DNA of 64,000 bases from Acidobacteriota bacterium (lineage in GTDB: Bacteria > Acidobacteriota > Vicinamibacteria > Fen-336). A model generated the notes under the pieces. It searched no databases. It was given only the letters and a program-made list of their open reading frames with translations, and was not told the origin of the DNA. A program made the translations under genes and the position numbers. Position 1 is the stretch's first letter, and every line of letters starts with the position of its first letter. The DNA is taken from assembly GCA_011526565.1 (NCBI GenBank), contig WYBL01000009.1:56074-120073 (forward strand), read 5' to 3'. Of this stretch, positions 40,412 through 49,613 are shown in pieces.

Positions 40412-41590
40412 ATGAAGCGCAGGAGCTTCCTGTCCCTGGCCGGCGCTGCCCTGGCGCTCCCGGCGTGGCCCGCACGGGCCGCCGTGGCGGGCGAGTTGCG
40501 CGGTGTCTGGCTGGTGCGGACGGGGCTGACCTCGAGGCAGGCGATCGACGCGGCGGTCGAGCACGCGGCGGCGGCGGGTCTCAACGCCGTCTTCGCGCAG
40601 GTTCGCGGCCGCGGCGACGCCTTCTACGCGTCCGATCTCGCCCCTCGCTCGCCGCTGCTGGAGGCGGCTCCCGCCCGCTTCGACCCGCTGGCGCACCTGA
40701 TCGACGCCGCGGCGGCCCGGGGCCTCCAGGTCCACGCCTGGATCAACGCGCTGCTGGCCGCGAACTACCCGGGCGCGTTGCCCGCGGGCCACGTGCTCGA
40801 GCGCCACCCCGAGTGGGCGATGGTGCCGAAGGCGGTGGCGCAGCAGGCGCTCGGCGCGCACGGTCGCGAGCGGCTGCGCCTCGTGCGAGCCGCGCGTGGC
40901 GGCAACGAGGCGGAGGGCCTGTTCCTGACCCCCGCGGCGGCGGGCGTCCACGAGCATCTCGAGGCCGTGGTGCGCGAGCTGCTCGCGCGCTACGCTCTCG
41001 CGGGGCTGCACCTCGACTTCATCCGCTACCCGGACGCCCACTACGACTGGTCGCCCGAGATGCTCGAGAGCTTCCGCCGCGGCCGCGGCGAGCGCGACCT
41101 GTTCGCCGGCCCCGCGGCCTCGCCGGGCGCCTTCGCCGAGCACCGCCGCGGCCTGCTGACGCGGCTGGTCGAGCGGCTCGCCGGCACCGCGCGGGCCGCG
41201 GTCCCGGGCCTGCCGGTGTCGGCCGCCGTGGTCGCAGACGAGGCGATGGCCCGCAACCACAAGTTCCAGGACTGGCCCGCGTGGGCGCGCTCGGGCGCGC
41301 TCGACGCGGTGTGCCCGATGGCCTACGCTCCGGAGACGCGCATCTTCGAGGGCCAGGTGCGCCACGCCGTGGCTCGCACCGGCGGCCGGGTGTGGGCCGG
41401 CGTCGGCGCCTGGCGCATCCCGGTCGAGAGCACGATCGAGAAGATCGAGGCCGCGCGCGCCTCCGGCGCTCACGGGGTCGTGCTGTTCTCCCACGAGTCG
41501 ATCGGCGGGGCGGAAGCGCGCGCCCTGCGGGCGGCCTCGTTCGGGGCCCGCACCGCGGGAGGCGGCGCCGCGGGCCACGCGGCGCGGTGA
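40412..41590 (+). CDS. GHL10 (DUF187) glycosyl hydrolase-like protein, DigH type
   Basis: This 392-residue secreted TIM-barrel glycosidase belongs to the glycosyl-hydrolase-like 10 family. Its Escherichia coli member DigH (YddW) cuts peptide-free (denuded) peptidoglycan strands. The N-terminus has a Tat-like basic start (KRRSFLSLAG) and a signal peptide to about residue 24. The core shows ELRGVWLVRTG, GLNAVFAQVRGRGDAFYAS and GLHLDFIRYPD, the last holding the likely catalytic acid. Its stop overlaps the NagZ-fusion GTG, so both act on wall glycan in one operon. Confidence 0.87.
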   Translation: MKRRSFLSLAGAALALPAWPARAAVAGELRGVWLVRTGLTSRQAIDAAVEHAAAAGLNAVFAQVRGRGDAFYASDLAPRSPLLEAAPARFDPLAHLIDAAAARGLQVHAWINALLAANYPGALPAGHVLERHPEWAMVPKAVAQQALGAHGRERLRLVRAARGGNEAEGLFLTPAAAGVHEHLEAVVRELLARYALAGLHLDFIRYPDAHYDWSPEMLESFRRGRGERDLFAGPAASPGAFAEHRRGLLTRLVERLAGTARAAVPGLPVSAAVVADEAMARNHKFQDWPAWARSGALDAVCPMAYAPETRIFEGQVRHAVARTGGRVWAGVGAWRIPVESTIEKIEAARASGAHGVVLFSHESIGGAEARALRAASFGARTAGGGAAGHAAR

Positions 41591-44469
41591 GGCGGGCCGC
41601 CCTCCTCGTCCTGCTCGGCGCGCTGGTCGCGTCGTGCCGCCACCCGGGCGCGCCGGGCGCACCGCCCTCGGCGCAGGCACCCACCGCGCGGCCCACGCCC
41701 TCCGGCAGCGGCTGGGCCGAGCGCACGCTGCGCGGCCTCAGCCTCGAGCGCAAGGCCGCGCAGATGATCGGCGTGCGCGCCTTCGGCCTGCCGCGCCACC
41801 CGCGCGCCGCGGACGCCGAGAAGCTGCTCGCCCAGGTCCGCGACCTCGGGGTGGGCAGCGTGGTCGTCTTCGAGTCGGAGCTCGGCACGCTGCCGGGGCT
41901 GATCGAGCGACTGCAGGGCGCGGCCGAGATCCCGCTGCTGATCTCGGCCGACCTCGAGCGCGGTCTCGCCTTCCGCGTGCGGCGCGGCGCGGTGCCGATC
42001 CCTTACGCGATGGCGCTCGGCGCCACCCGCGATCCGGAGGCCGCGCGCTTCGCCGGCGAGGTGACGGCCCGCGAGGCGCGCGCCGTCGGCATCCACTGGG
42101 GCTTCGCGCCCGTCGCCGACGTCAACAACAACCCGGCCAACCCGGTGATCAACATCCGCTCGTTCGGCGAGGACCCGGAGCTGGTGGCCACGATGGTCGG
42201 GGCGTTCCTGCGCGGCGCCCACGACGGCGGCCTGCTGACCACCGCCAAGCACTTCCCGGGCCACGGCGACACGGCCGTCGACAGCCACCTGGCGCTCGCC
42301 ACCATCGCCGCCGATCGCGCGCGGCTGGACGCGGTCGAACTCAAGCCGTTCCGCGCGGCGCTCGAGGCGGGGGCCGACTCCGTGATGCTCGGCCACATCG
42401 CGGTACCGGCGCTCGATCCCTCGGGCGGCCCGGCGACGCTCTCGCCGCTGATCGCCCACGACCTGCTGCGCAAGGACCTCGGCTTCCAGGGCCTGATCGT
42501 CACCGACGCGATGGAGATGCACGGCGTGCGCGCGGCGTGGACGGGGGAGGCGGCGGTCAAGGCGGTGGGTGCAGGCGCCGATTTCATCCTGCTGCCTCCC
42601 GAGCCCGCGGTGGCGATCCAGGCGCTCGTGCGTGCCGTGCGCGAGGGCCAGCTCGACGAGGCCCGGATCGACGCCTCGGTCCGGCGCATCCTGGCCGTCA
42701 AGGAGCGGCTGGGCCTGCACCGGTCGCGGAAGGTCGACCCGGCGCTGCTGCCGCGCGACGTGATGCGGCCCGAGGACGTCGCGCGCAACGCGGAGATCGC
42801 CGAGCGCTCGATCACGCTGGTGAAGAACGACGGCGGCCTGCTGCCGCTGAAGGCCGAGACCCCGCTGAAGGTGCTGCACCTCGTGCTCGCGAGCGACGCC
42901 CGCAACGACTTCGTCCAGGGCATTCCGGAGGCGGAGTTCGCGGCGCGCGACGTGCGGGTCGAGAACCTGAACCTGGGCCCCGAGGTGTCGGACGCGACGA
43001 TCGCGCGGCTTTCGGCGCGGGCGGGGGAGTGGACCCACGTCGTCGCGTCCTGCTTCGTGCGGGTGACCGGCTCCAAGGGCACGGCCGACATGTCGGAGAG
43101 CCACGCGCGCCTGCTTCGCGCCCTCTCCGGCGGCGGCGCCCCGCTCGTGCTCGTGTCCTACGGCAGCCCGTACCTGCTGCGGCAGGTCCCCGAGGCGCGA
43201 GCGTACGTGATCGCGTACGGGGGCGCCGAGGCGAGCCAGCGGGCGGCGATGCGGCTGCTGTTCGGCGAGGTGCCCGCCCGGGGCAAGCTGCCGGTGACGC
43301 TGCCGGGACTCTATCCTTACGGCCATGGCCTGGAACTGCCGAGGCACGAGATGACGCTGCGCGAGGCGCGCCCCGAGGAAGCCGGCTTCGCCGCGGGCCT
43401 GGGCGGGCTCGACGCCGTCATCGAGCAGGCCGTGAGCGACGGCGCGTTCCCCGGCGCCGTGGCCGCCGTCGGCCGCGACGGCGCGCTCGTTCACCTTAAG
43501 GCGCATGGGCGGCTGGAGTACGGCTGGCTCTCGGCGTCCACCCAGGTCGACACGATCTACGACCTCGCCAGCCTGACCAAGGTGATCGCCACCACGACGA
43601 TGGCGATGATCCTGGTCGACGAGGGCAAGCTGGATCTCGACAAGCCGGTCGCCGCGTTCGTGCCGAGCTTCGCAGGCGGAGCGCGCGACCGGGTGACGGT
43701 GCGCCACCTGCTGACCCACTCCTCGGGGATCGACTGGTGGGCGCCGCTCTACAAGGAGCTCGACTCGAAGCAGGCGTACCTGGACCGCATCGTGGCCTCA
43801 GAGCTCGTCTACGAGCCCGGCAGCAAGTCGGTCTACAGTGACCTCGGGGTGCTGCTGCTCGGCGAGGTGCTCGAGCGCGTCGCCGGGGAGCCGCTGGAGT
43901 CGTTCGTCAGGCGCCGCGTCTTCGAGCCGCTGGGCATGAACGACACCCGCTACCGCCCGGGCCCCGAGCTGCTGCCGAGGATCGCCCCCACCGAGCAGGA
44001 CCCTTGGCGCGGGCGCATCGTGCGCGGCGAGGTCCACGACGAGAACGCCTTCGCCCTGGGCGGCGTCGCGCCGCACGCCGGGCTGTTCGGCACGGCCGGC
44101 GACCTGGCGCGCTTCGCGCAGATGCTCCTCAACGGCGGCGTGCTCGAGCACCGCCGCATCGTCTCTCCGGACGTGGTGGCCGCCTTCACCCGCCGCGCCG
44201 ACGTGCCCGGGTCGAGCCGCGCGCTGGGCTGGGACACTCCGTCGGCGAACTCGTCGGCCGGCTCGCTGTTCTCGGCGAGCTCGTTCGGTCACACCGGCTT
44301 CACCGGCACGTCGCTCTGGATCGACCCGGAGCGGCGGCTGTTCCTGATCCTGCTCAGCAACCGGGTCCACCCGACCCGGGAGAACAACAAGATCCGCCAG
44401 GTGCGCCAGGCCGCGGCCGACGCGGTCGTGCGCGCACTCGAACCGGATGCCAAGGAGGTCCCCCGATGA
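41587..44469 (+). CDS. NagZ-like GH3 beta-N-acetylhexosaminidase fused to a serine beta-lactamase-fold domain
   Basis: This is a 960-residue lipoprotein (VASC, C17). Residues 45-400 are a GH3 barrel with the NagZ-type KHFPGHGDT loop (H226) and nucleophile D307 (VTDAMEMHG). Residues 400-590 form the GH3 C-terminal alpha/beta domain. Residues 600-955 are a class C beta-lactamase/DD-peptidase fold with S662-x-x-K665 (SLTK), a YSD triad and GHTGFTG. It probably releases GlcNAc from wall fragments and trims peptides or esters in the periplasm. The GH3-beta-lactamase fusion is known in Bacteroidota and others. GTG 41587 overlaps the GHL10 stop; the end overlaps namZ. Confidence 0.92.
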   Translation: MRRAALLVLLGALVASCRHPGAPGAPPSAQAPTARPTPSGSGWAERTLRGLSLERKAAQMIGVRAFGLPRHPRAADAEKLLAQVRDLGVGSVVVFESELGTLPGLIERLQGAAEIPLLISADLERGLAFRVRRGAVPIPYAMALGATRDPEAARFAGEVTAREARAVGIHWGFAPVADVNNNPANPVINIRSFGEDPELVATMVGAFLRGAHDGGLLTTAKHFPGHGDTAVDSHLALATIAADRARLDAVELKPFRAALEAGADSVMLGHIAVPALDPSGGPATLSPLIAHDLLRKDLGFQGLIVTDAMEMHGVRAAWTGEAAVKAVGAGADFILLPPEPAVAIQALVRAVREGQLDEARIDASVRRILAVKERLGLHRSRKVDPALLPRDVMRPEDVARNAEIAERSITLVKNDGGLLPLKAETPLKVLHLVLASDARNDFVQGIPEAEFAARDVRVENLNLGPEVSDATIARLSARAGEWTHVVASCFVRVTGSKGTADMSESHARLLRALSGGGAPLVLVSYGSPYLLRQVPEARAYVIAYGGAEASQRAAMRLLFGEVPARGKLPVTLPGLYPYGHGLELPRHEMTLREARPEEAGFAAGLGGLDAVIEQAVSDGAFPGAVAAVGRDGALVHLKAHGRLEYGWLSASTQVDTIYDLASLTKVIATTTMAMILVDEGKLDLDKPVAAFVPSFAGGARDRVTVRHLLTHSSGIDWWAPLYKELDSKQAYLDRIVASELVYEPGSKSVYSDLGVLLLGEVLERVAGEPLESFVRRRVFEPLGMNDTRYRPGPELLPRIAPTEQDPWRGRIVRGEVHDENAFALGGVAPHAGLFGTAGDLARFAQMLLNGGVLEHRRIVSPDVVAAFTRRADVPGSSRALGWDTPSANSSAGSLFSASSFGHTGFTGTSLWIDPERRLFLILLSNRVHPTRENNKIRQVRQAAADAVVRALEPDAKEVPR

Positions 44470-45689
44470 ACGCCCTGCTGCTCGGCGTGCTGCTCGCGGC
44501 AGCCCCGCTCCAGGAGGCCGAGGCCCCGCCGATGGTCCAGGTCGGCCTGGAGCGGATCGAGGCGGAGAGCGGCGGCGTGCTCAAGGGCCGCAAGGTCGCG
44601 CTGCTCGCCCACGGCGCCTCGGTGACGGCCGCGGGCCGCCACGCGGTGGATGTGCTGCGCGGGGTCGAGGGGCTGGAGATCGTGCGGCTGTTCGCGCCCG
44701 AGCACGGGGCCCGCGGCACGGCCGCCGCCGGCGTGCAGATCGAGAGCGGGCGCGACGAGCAGTGGGGACTGCCCGTCGTCAGCCTCTACGGGGAGAAGAC
44801 CCAGCCCGAGGCGGGCGATTTCGAGGGCGTCGACACGCTGGTGATCGACCTGCAGGACGCCGGCGTGCGGTTCTACACCTACGCGTCGACGGCGCTGCTC
44901 GCGGTGGAGGCGGCGGCCCAGGCCGGGGTGCGCGTTGTCGTGCTCGATCGCCCCAACCCGCTGGGCGGCGAGCGGATCGAGGGCCCGCTGGCCGAGCCCT
45001 CGTCGGTGATGCCGCGGACGCTGGTCAACACCACGCCGGGTCCGCTGGTCCACGGCCTCACGCTGGGCGAGATGGTGCGCCTGTACAACGACTCGCTGCC
45101 ACGCAAGACCCGGGTCGACGTGGTCGAGATGAGGGGCTGGCGGCGTTCGATGACGTGGCACGACACGGGCCGCGAGTGGGTGCCTCCGTCCCCGAACCTG
45201 CGCTCGGCCGATGCGGCCATCGCCTACCCGGGCACCTGCCTGCTGGAGGCGACCAACGTCTCCGAGGGGCGCGGCACGGAGGCCCCGTTCCTGACGATCG
45301 GCGCGCCCTGGCTGCGGGTGCCGCACGTGCTGGCCGGGGTGGCTGTGCAGGGCTTCGCGCTGGGCCCGGCCCGCTTCACGCCCAAGGCCTCGCCCGCCGC
45401 GCCGTCGCCGAAGCACAAGGACCAGGACAGCGCGGGGATCGCGATCCGGGTCGTGGACCCGGTGGCCGCGCGGCCGTGGGAGCTCGGCGTCGCCCTGCTC
45501 CAGGCCCTGCGACGCCAGCCGGAGTTCGAGTGGACGCGCCAGGGCCGCGGTCTCGACGCGCTGCTCGGCACCCGCCGCGTGCGCGAGATGCTGCGCCTCG
45601 ACTGGTCGCTGAACGAGATCCTCGACGCCGACCAGGGCGCCCACGCGGGCTGGCGCGCGGAGCGCAAGAAGCACCTGATCTACGAGTAG
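44466..45689 (+). CDS. namZ: exo-beta-N-acetylmuramidase NamZ (DUF1343, GH171)
   Basis: NamZ removes MurNAc from the non-reducing end of peptidoglycan fragments; in Bacillus subtilis it works with NagZ and AmiE. The 407 residues have a short signal peptide (to about 20). The family motifs are LFAPEHGARGTAAAG, LVIDLQDAGVRFYTYAST, LDRPNPLGG and PSPNLRSADAAIAYPGTCLLEATNVSEGRGT. The ATG overlaps the stop of the NagZ fusion. The 3' end overlaps the convergent symporter gene by ten bases. Confidence 0.92.
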   Translation: MNALLLGVLLAAAPLQEAEAPPMVQVGLERIEAESGGVLKGRKVALLAHGASVTAAGRHAVDVLRGVEGLEIVRLFAPEHGARGTAAAGVQIESGRDEQWGLPVVSLYGEKTQPEAGDFEGVDTLVIDLQDAGVRFYTYASTALLAVEAAAQAGVRVVVLDRPNPLGGERIEGPLAEPSSVMPRTLVNTTPGPLVHGLTLGEMVRLYNDSLPRKTRVDVVEMRGWRRSMTWHDTGREWVPPSPNLRSADAAIAYPGTCLLEATNVSEGRGTEAPFLTIGAPWLRVPHVLAGVAVQGFALGPARFTPKASPAAPSPKHKDQDSAGIAIRVVDPVAARPWELGVALLQALRRQPEFEWTRQGRGLDALLGTRRVREMLRLDWSLNEILDADQGAHAGWRAERKKHLIYE

Positions 45690-47128
45690 GCCTCCCGGCG
45701 CTCGGGCAGGACGCGGCTGGTCGCCGCACCCACCAGCAGCGTCGCGACGGTGCCGATCGCGACGTTCCAGGTCCAGGCGACCGCCGGCCAGCCGAGCAGC
45801 GCCGGCGCCAGCTTGGCCGCGAACAGGCTGGCGAACAGGCCGGCGAGCATGCCCAGCATCGTGCCGCGGCTGGTGGCGCCCGTGGTCAGGATGCCGAGCA
45901 GGAACGCGCCCACCACCGGCCCCGAGGCGTAGCCGAGCGCGGCCAGGCCCTCGCTCAACGCCGAGTCGACGTTCTGGGCGAGCACGGCGACCCCCATCTG
46001 CAGCACGCCCCAGAGCACCGTGGAGATGCGGGCCACCCGCATCTGGCTGGCCTCGCTGGCGCCGGGGTTCACGAGCGGCAGGTAGAAGTCGCGCACGGTG
46101 GTCGACGCCATCGAGTTGAGCGATGGCGACAGCGCTGCCGCGACGATGGCCGCCAGGATGAACCCGGTCCACACGCCCGGCAGTTCCGTGGACACGAAGG
46201 TGGGCAGCACCTCGTCGCCGCGGCCGAAGGGGCGGCCCCCGTAGAAGCTCCAGAACAACGTGCCGAGCAGCAGGAACAGCGCGAACTGGGCCGCGACGAC
46301 GAAGCCGGAGAGCGACAGCCCCAGCGCCGCCTCGCGCTCCGAGCGGGCGACCAGGAGGCGCTGCACGAGGTAGTGGTCGGTGCCGTGGGTGGCGAGGGTC
46401 AGGAACACGCCGCCGAGCAGGCCGGCCCAGAAGGTGAAGGGCCGGGTCATGTCGAAGCCGAAGTCGAGCACCTGCAGCTTGCCGGCTGCCTGCGCCGAGG
46501 CCAGGGCCTCGGGCACGCTGACGGGCAGCGCGGCCACCACGGCCACGAGGCAGACCAGCGCTCCGGCCAGGTAGACGAACATCTGCACGGTGTCCGTCCA
46601 GATGGTGGCGGCGACCCCGCCCTCCTCGGTGTAGAGGATCATCGCGGCGCCGAGGCCGACGATGCACCACCACTCCGGCACGCCGGCGGCGACCGAGAGC
46701 ACGAGCGCGGCCGCATGCAGGCGGATGCCGTCGCCCAGCGTGCGGTAGGCCAGGAAGATGCCGGCGGAGGTCGTGCGCACGGGCGTGCCGAAGCGCCGCT
46801 GCAGCAGCTCGTAGGATGTGAACAGCTCGCCCTTGAAGTAGGCCGGGATCAGGATCAGCGAAACCAGCAGCCGGCCGACGACGTAGCCGAAGACGAGCTG
46901 GAGGAAGCCCCAGTTGCCCGTGTACGCCATGCCGGGCGCGCCGATGAAGGTCAGCGTCGAGGTCTCGGTGGCGACGATGCAGGCGGTGATCGCCCACCAC
47001 GGGACGGTGCGGCCGGCCAGGAAGTACTGCTGGACGGAGCGCCCGCGGCGCCCCATCCAGGTGCCGAAGGCGGTGATCGCGACGACGTAGGCGACCAGCA
47101 CGAGCAGGGCTTCGAGCGGGAGCTTCAA
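45680..47128 (-). CDS. sodium:solute symporter (SSS family)
   Basis: This is a 482-residue membrane protein with about 13 helices of the LeuT-like SSS fold. It has the opening YVVAITAFGTWMGRRGRSVQQYFLAGR, the sodium-site segment TETSTLTFIGAPGMAY, and SPSLNSMASTTVRDFYLP. SSS members carry sugars, amino acids, vitamins and sialic acid. Convergent placement beside GHL10-NagZ-NamZ suggests it imports the released amino sugars (MurNAc or GlcNAc), but substrate cannot be read from sequence. Confidence 0.88.
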   Translation of the reverse strand: MKLPLEALLVLVAYVVAITAFGTWMGRRGRSVQQYFLAGRTVPWWAITACIVATETSTLTFIGAPGMAYTGNWGFLQLVFGYVVGRLLVSLILIPAYFKGELFTSYELLQRRFGTPVRTTSAGIFLAYRTLGDGIRLHAAALVLSVAAGVPEWWCIVGLGAAMILYTEEGGVAATIWTDTVQMFVYLAGALVCLVAVVAALPVSVPEALASAQAAGKLQVLDFGFDMTRPFTFWAGLLGGVFLTLATHGTDHYLVQRLLVARSEREAALGLSLSGFVVAAQFALFLLLGTLFWSFYGGRPFGRGDEVLPTFVSTELPGVWTGFILAAIVAAALSPSLNSMASTTVRDFYLPLVNPGASEASQMRVARISTVLWGVLQMGVAVLAQNVDSALSEGLAALGYASGPVVGAFLLGILTTGATSRGTMLGMLAGLFASLFAAKLAPALLGWPAVAWTWNVAIGTVATLLVGAATSRVLPERREAYS

Positions 47129-47157
47129 GGTTCGCGGATGATGCCACGGGAAAGAAA

Positions 47158-47181
47158 GGGGGCGGCCACGCGGCCGCCCCC
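47158..47181 (-). terminator. Rho-independent terminator of the GspE-like gene
   Basis: GGGGGCGGCC (47158-47167) pairs perfectly with GGCCGCCCCC (47172-47181) around a four-base loop. On the minus strand the hairpin is followed by CTTTCTTTCCC. It lies 25 bases after the stop of the gene starting at 49522. Confidence 0.8.
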
Positions 47182-47206
47182 GAAAGCCCGTCCCGCGTCG
47201 GCTCGA

Positions 47207-49522
47207 CTACTTGATGCAGACCGCCCGCACGGACTTGAAGTCCGACTTGCCCTGCAGCACCTTCTCGATGCCGTCCTGCAGCAGCGTCGACATGCCGTCC
47301 TTGATCGCCTGGATGCGCATCTTCTCGACCGTCTCGCGCTTCTGGATCATGCGCTTCATGTCGTCGGTCGCGATCAGCAGCTCGTGGATGCCCATGCGGC
47401 CCTTGTAGCCGCCGTTGTTGCACTTGGGGCAGCCCTTGGCGCGGAACATCCGCAGGTCGGGCGACCACTGGACCCGGACGCGCTGGTCCCACAGCTCCTC
47501 GCCGTACGCCTCGCGCATCTCGGTGACCTCTTCCGCCGTCGGGTTGTACTCCTCCTTGCAGTCCTTGCACAGGGTGCGGACGAGGCGCTGGGCGAGGATG
47601 CCGAGCAGCGCATCGGCGAAGTTCAGCGGGTCGATCTCCATGTCGAGCAGGCGGGTGATCGTTTCCGGCGCCGAGTTGGTGTGCAGCGTCGAGAGCACCA
47701 TGTGGCCGGTCAGCGAGGCCTCGATGCCGGTGGCAGCCGTCTCGTGGTCGCGCATCTCGCCGACCAGGATGACGTCGGGGTCGGCGCGCAGGAAGGCCTT
47801 CATGGCCACGGCGAACGTGAAGCCGATCTTGGGGTGGACCTGGACCTGGCGCAGGCCGGCCTGCGTGATTTCGACCGGGTCCTCGGCCGTCCAGATCTTC
47901 ATGTCGACGGTGTTGATGAAGCCGACACCCGAGTGCAGCGTCGTGGTCTTGCCGGAGCCGGTCGGGCCCACCACGAGGCAGACGCCGTACGGCTTCTCGA
48001 GGATCTTCTTGAACTCCGTCAGGTTGCGATCGGAGAAGCCCATCTTGTCGAGGGGCAGCGGCTTGGAGGCCGCCAGGATGCGCATCACGATGTCTTCGTT
48101 GTTGCCGGAGGTCGGGATGGTGGCGACGCGGAGCTCGATCACGCCCATCGGGCCCTTGAAGCGGATCTTGCCGTCCTGCGGCTTGCGCTTCTCGGCGATG
48201 TCCAGCTTGGACATGATCTTGAAGCGCTGCACCAGCGCGTTGCGGTGGGGCGCCGGCACCTCGATGTACTTCTGGCAGTCGCCGTCCACGCGCAGGCGGA
48301 TGATCGTGGGGGACTGCTTGCCGTAGGGCTCGATGTGGATGTCGGAGGCGCCCTTGTTGTAGGCGTCGATGATGATCTGGTTGGCGAGCTTGACGATGCC
48401 GGAGTCGGTCTCGTCGATCTCGGGCTCGGCGCTCTTCTCGTCGTTGCCGTCGACCTCGTCCTCTTCGCCGGAGCCGAGGTCCATGATGATGCGGCCGAGG
48501 TCGGCCTCGTCCGCGATCGGCGCCGAGCCGCCCGCGTTGTAGGTCTGCTGGATGCACTCCAGGATGTCCATCCGGAGGGCGACCAGGAAGTCGTGGCGCG
48601 GCGCCAGGTTCATCGCCTTGATGGCGTCGAGGCGGGTGAGGTCGTAGGGGTCCTCGACCGCCACGAACAGCGTGCCCTCCCGCTTCTCGATCGGCACGCA
48701 CGAGTTCTTCTTCAGGAACTCCGGGGTCAGCCGCGCCTTGAGGTCGTCGGGGATCACCTTGCCATCGCCGTCCCAGAAGCCGCAGTTGTAGAACTGCGAG
48801 AGCGCCTTGCCGATCTCCTCCTTGGGGACCTTGAACGGGTCCTCCATCAGGATCTTGGCGGGGTCCACCTGGTTGACGCGGGCGTTCGTGATGGCGGACT
48901 CGATGTCCTTCTCCGAGACCATGCCCTTGTCGACGAGGTAGCCGTACTTCGACGGCTTGTTCGAGCGCGCCGCGCGGTGCTGGTTGTAGAACGCGATGCC
49001 GAGGATCTTGGCGAGCTCTTCCGAGGCTTCTTCGTCCTTCGGGGTGAAGCCCTGGCCGCCGCGCTTGTTGATGAGCTGCAGCACGCCCAGCAGGTACTTC
49101 TCGAACAGGATCGGGGTCGCCAGCACCTGGGTGGTGCGGAAGCCGGAGGACTTGTCCCAGCGCGAGTCGAACTTGAGGTTCGGGTGCAGCCGGGTCAGCT
49201 CCGACGGGTCGTAGGCGTTGCGGATGTTGACGGTCTTGCGCGACAGCGCCGTGAAGCCCGCGATCGAGCCGAAGGTCTTGGCGACGCGGATCTCCTTCAC
49301 CTCCTGGCCGGCCTTGAACAGCGAGAACAGCTCCTGGTTCTTGGTGTCGAGGGCGAAGATCGTGACGCGATCGGCGTCGACCAGGTCGAGGATCTTGTCC
49401 TTGATGTCGACCAGGATGTCCTGGATGCTCGCGGCGGAGTTGAGCTGATTGGCGATCTCGATCAGCCGCTTGCGGTAGGACAGCTCCTTGGAAGAGCCGT
49501 CTGCGACGCTGCGCGTGGCCAT
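47207..49522 (-). CDS. GAF-domain GspE/PilB-type secretion ATPase
   Basis: This 771-residue assembly ATPase belongs to the type II secretion/type IV pilus family. Residues 1-165 are a GAF domain (YLLGVLQLINKRGGQGFTP), which usually binds a small ligand. About 190-300 is an MshEN/GspE N-terminal domain that in relatives binds cyclic di-GMP. From about 380 comes the T2SSE core with Walker A GPTGSGKT near 520, Walker B DPDVILVGEMRD, His-box LHTNSAPETI and a CKDCKEE...CPKCNNGG zinc site. The N-terminal GAF is unusual. ATG 49522 follows GAGGAGG. It is a single-gene unit with its own promoter and terminator. Confidence 0.93.
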   Translation of the reverse strand: MATRSVADGSSKELSYRKRLIEIANQLNSAASIQDILVDIKDKILDLVDADRVTIFALDTKNQELFSLFKAGQEVKEIRVAKTFGSIAGFTALSRKTVNIRNAYDPSELTRLHPNLKFDSRWDKSSGFRTTQVLATPILFEKYLLGVLQLINKRGGQGFTPKDEEASEELAKILGIAFYNQHRAARSNKPSKYGYLVDKGMVSEKDIESAITNARVNQVDPAKILMEDPFKVPKEEIGKALSQFYNCGFWDGDGKVIPDDLKARLTPEFLKKNSCVPIEKREGTLFVAVEDPYDLTRLDAIKAMNLAPRHDFLVALRMDILECIQQTYNAGGSAPIADEADLGRIIMDLGSGEEDEVDGNDEKSAEPEIDETDSGIVKLANQIIIDAYNKGASDIHIEPYGKQSPTIIRLRVDGDCQKYIEVPAPHRNALVQRFKIMSKLDIAEKRKPQDGKIRFKGPMGVIELRVATIPTSGNNEDIVMRILAASKPLPLDKMGFSDRNLTEFKKILEKPYGVCLVVGPTGSGKTTTLHSGVGFINTVDMKIWTAEDPVEITQAGLRQVQVHPKIGFTFAVAMKAFLRADPDVILVGEMRDHETAATGIEASLTGHMVLSTLHTNSAPETITRLLDMEIDPLNFADALLGILAQRLVRTLCKDCKEEYNPTAEEVTEMREAYGEELWDQRVRVQWSPDLRMFRAKGCPKCNNGGYKGRMGIHELLIATDDMKRMIQKRETVEKMRIQAIKDGMSTLLQDGIEKVLQGKSDFKSVRAVCIK

Positions 49523-49583
49523 GGGTGCGGGGCCTCCTCTTCGCGAAATGGGAGAAGTGCTGGCTTTACGTCGATTTGCCGCG

Positions 49584-49613
49584 AGGATACGCCCCCGCCT
49601 CGGAAGGGGTCAA
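49584..49613 (-). promoter_or_regulatory. sigma70-type promoter of the GspE-like gene
   Basis: The minus strand has TTGACC (49608-49613), an 18-base spacer and TATCCT (49584-49589). It matches the promoter at 28840 in -10, spacer length and nearly in -35. The -35 overlaps the end of the mocR coding region. Confidence 0.65.
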
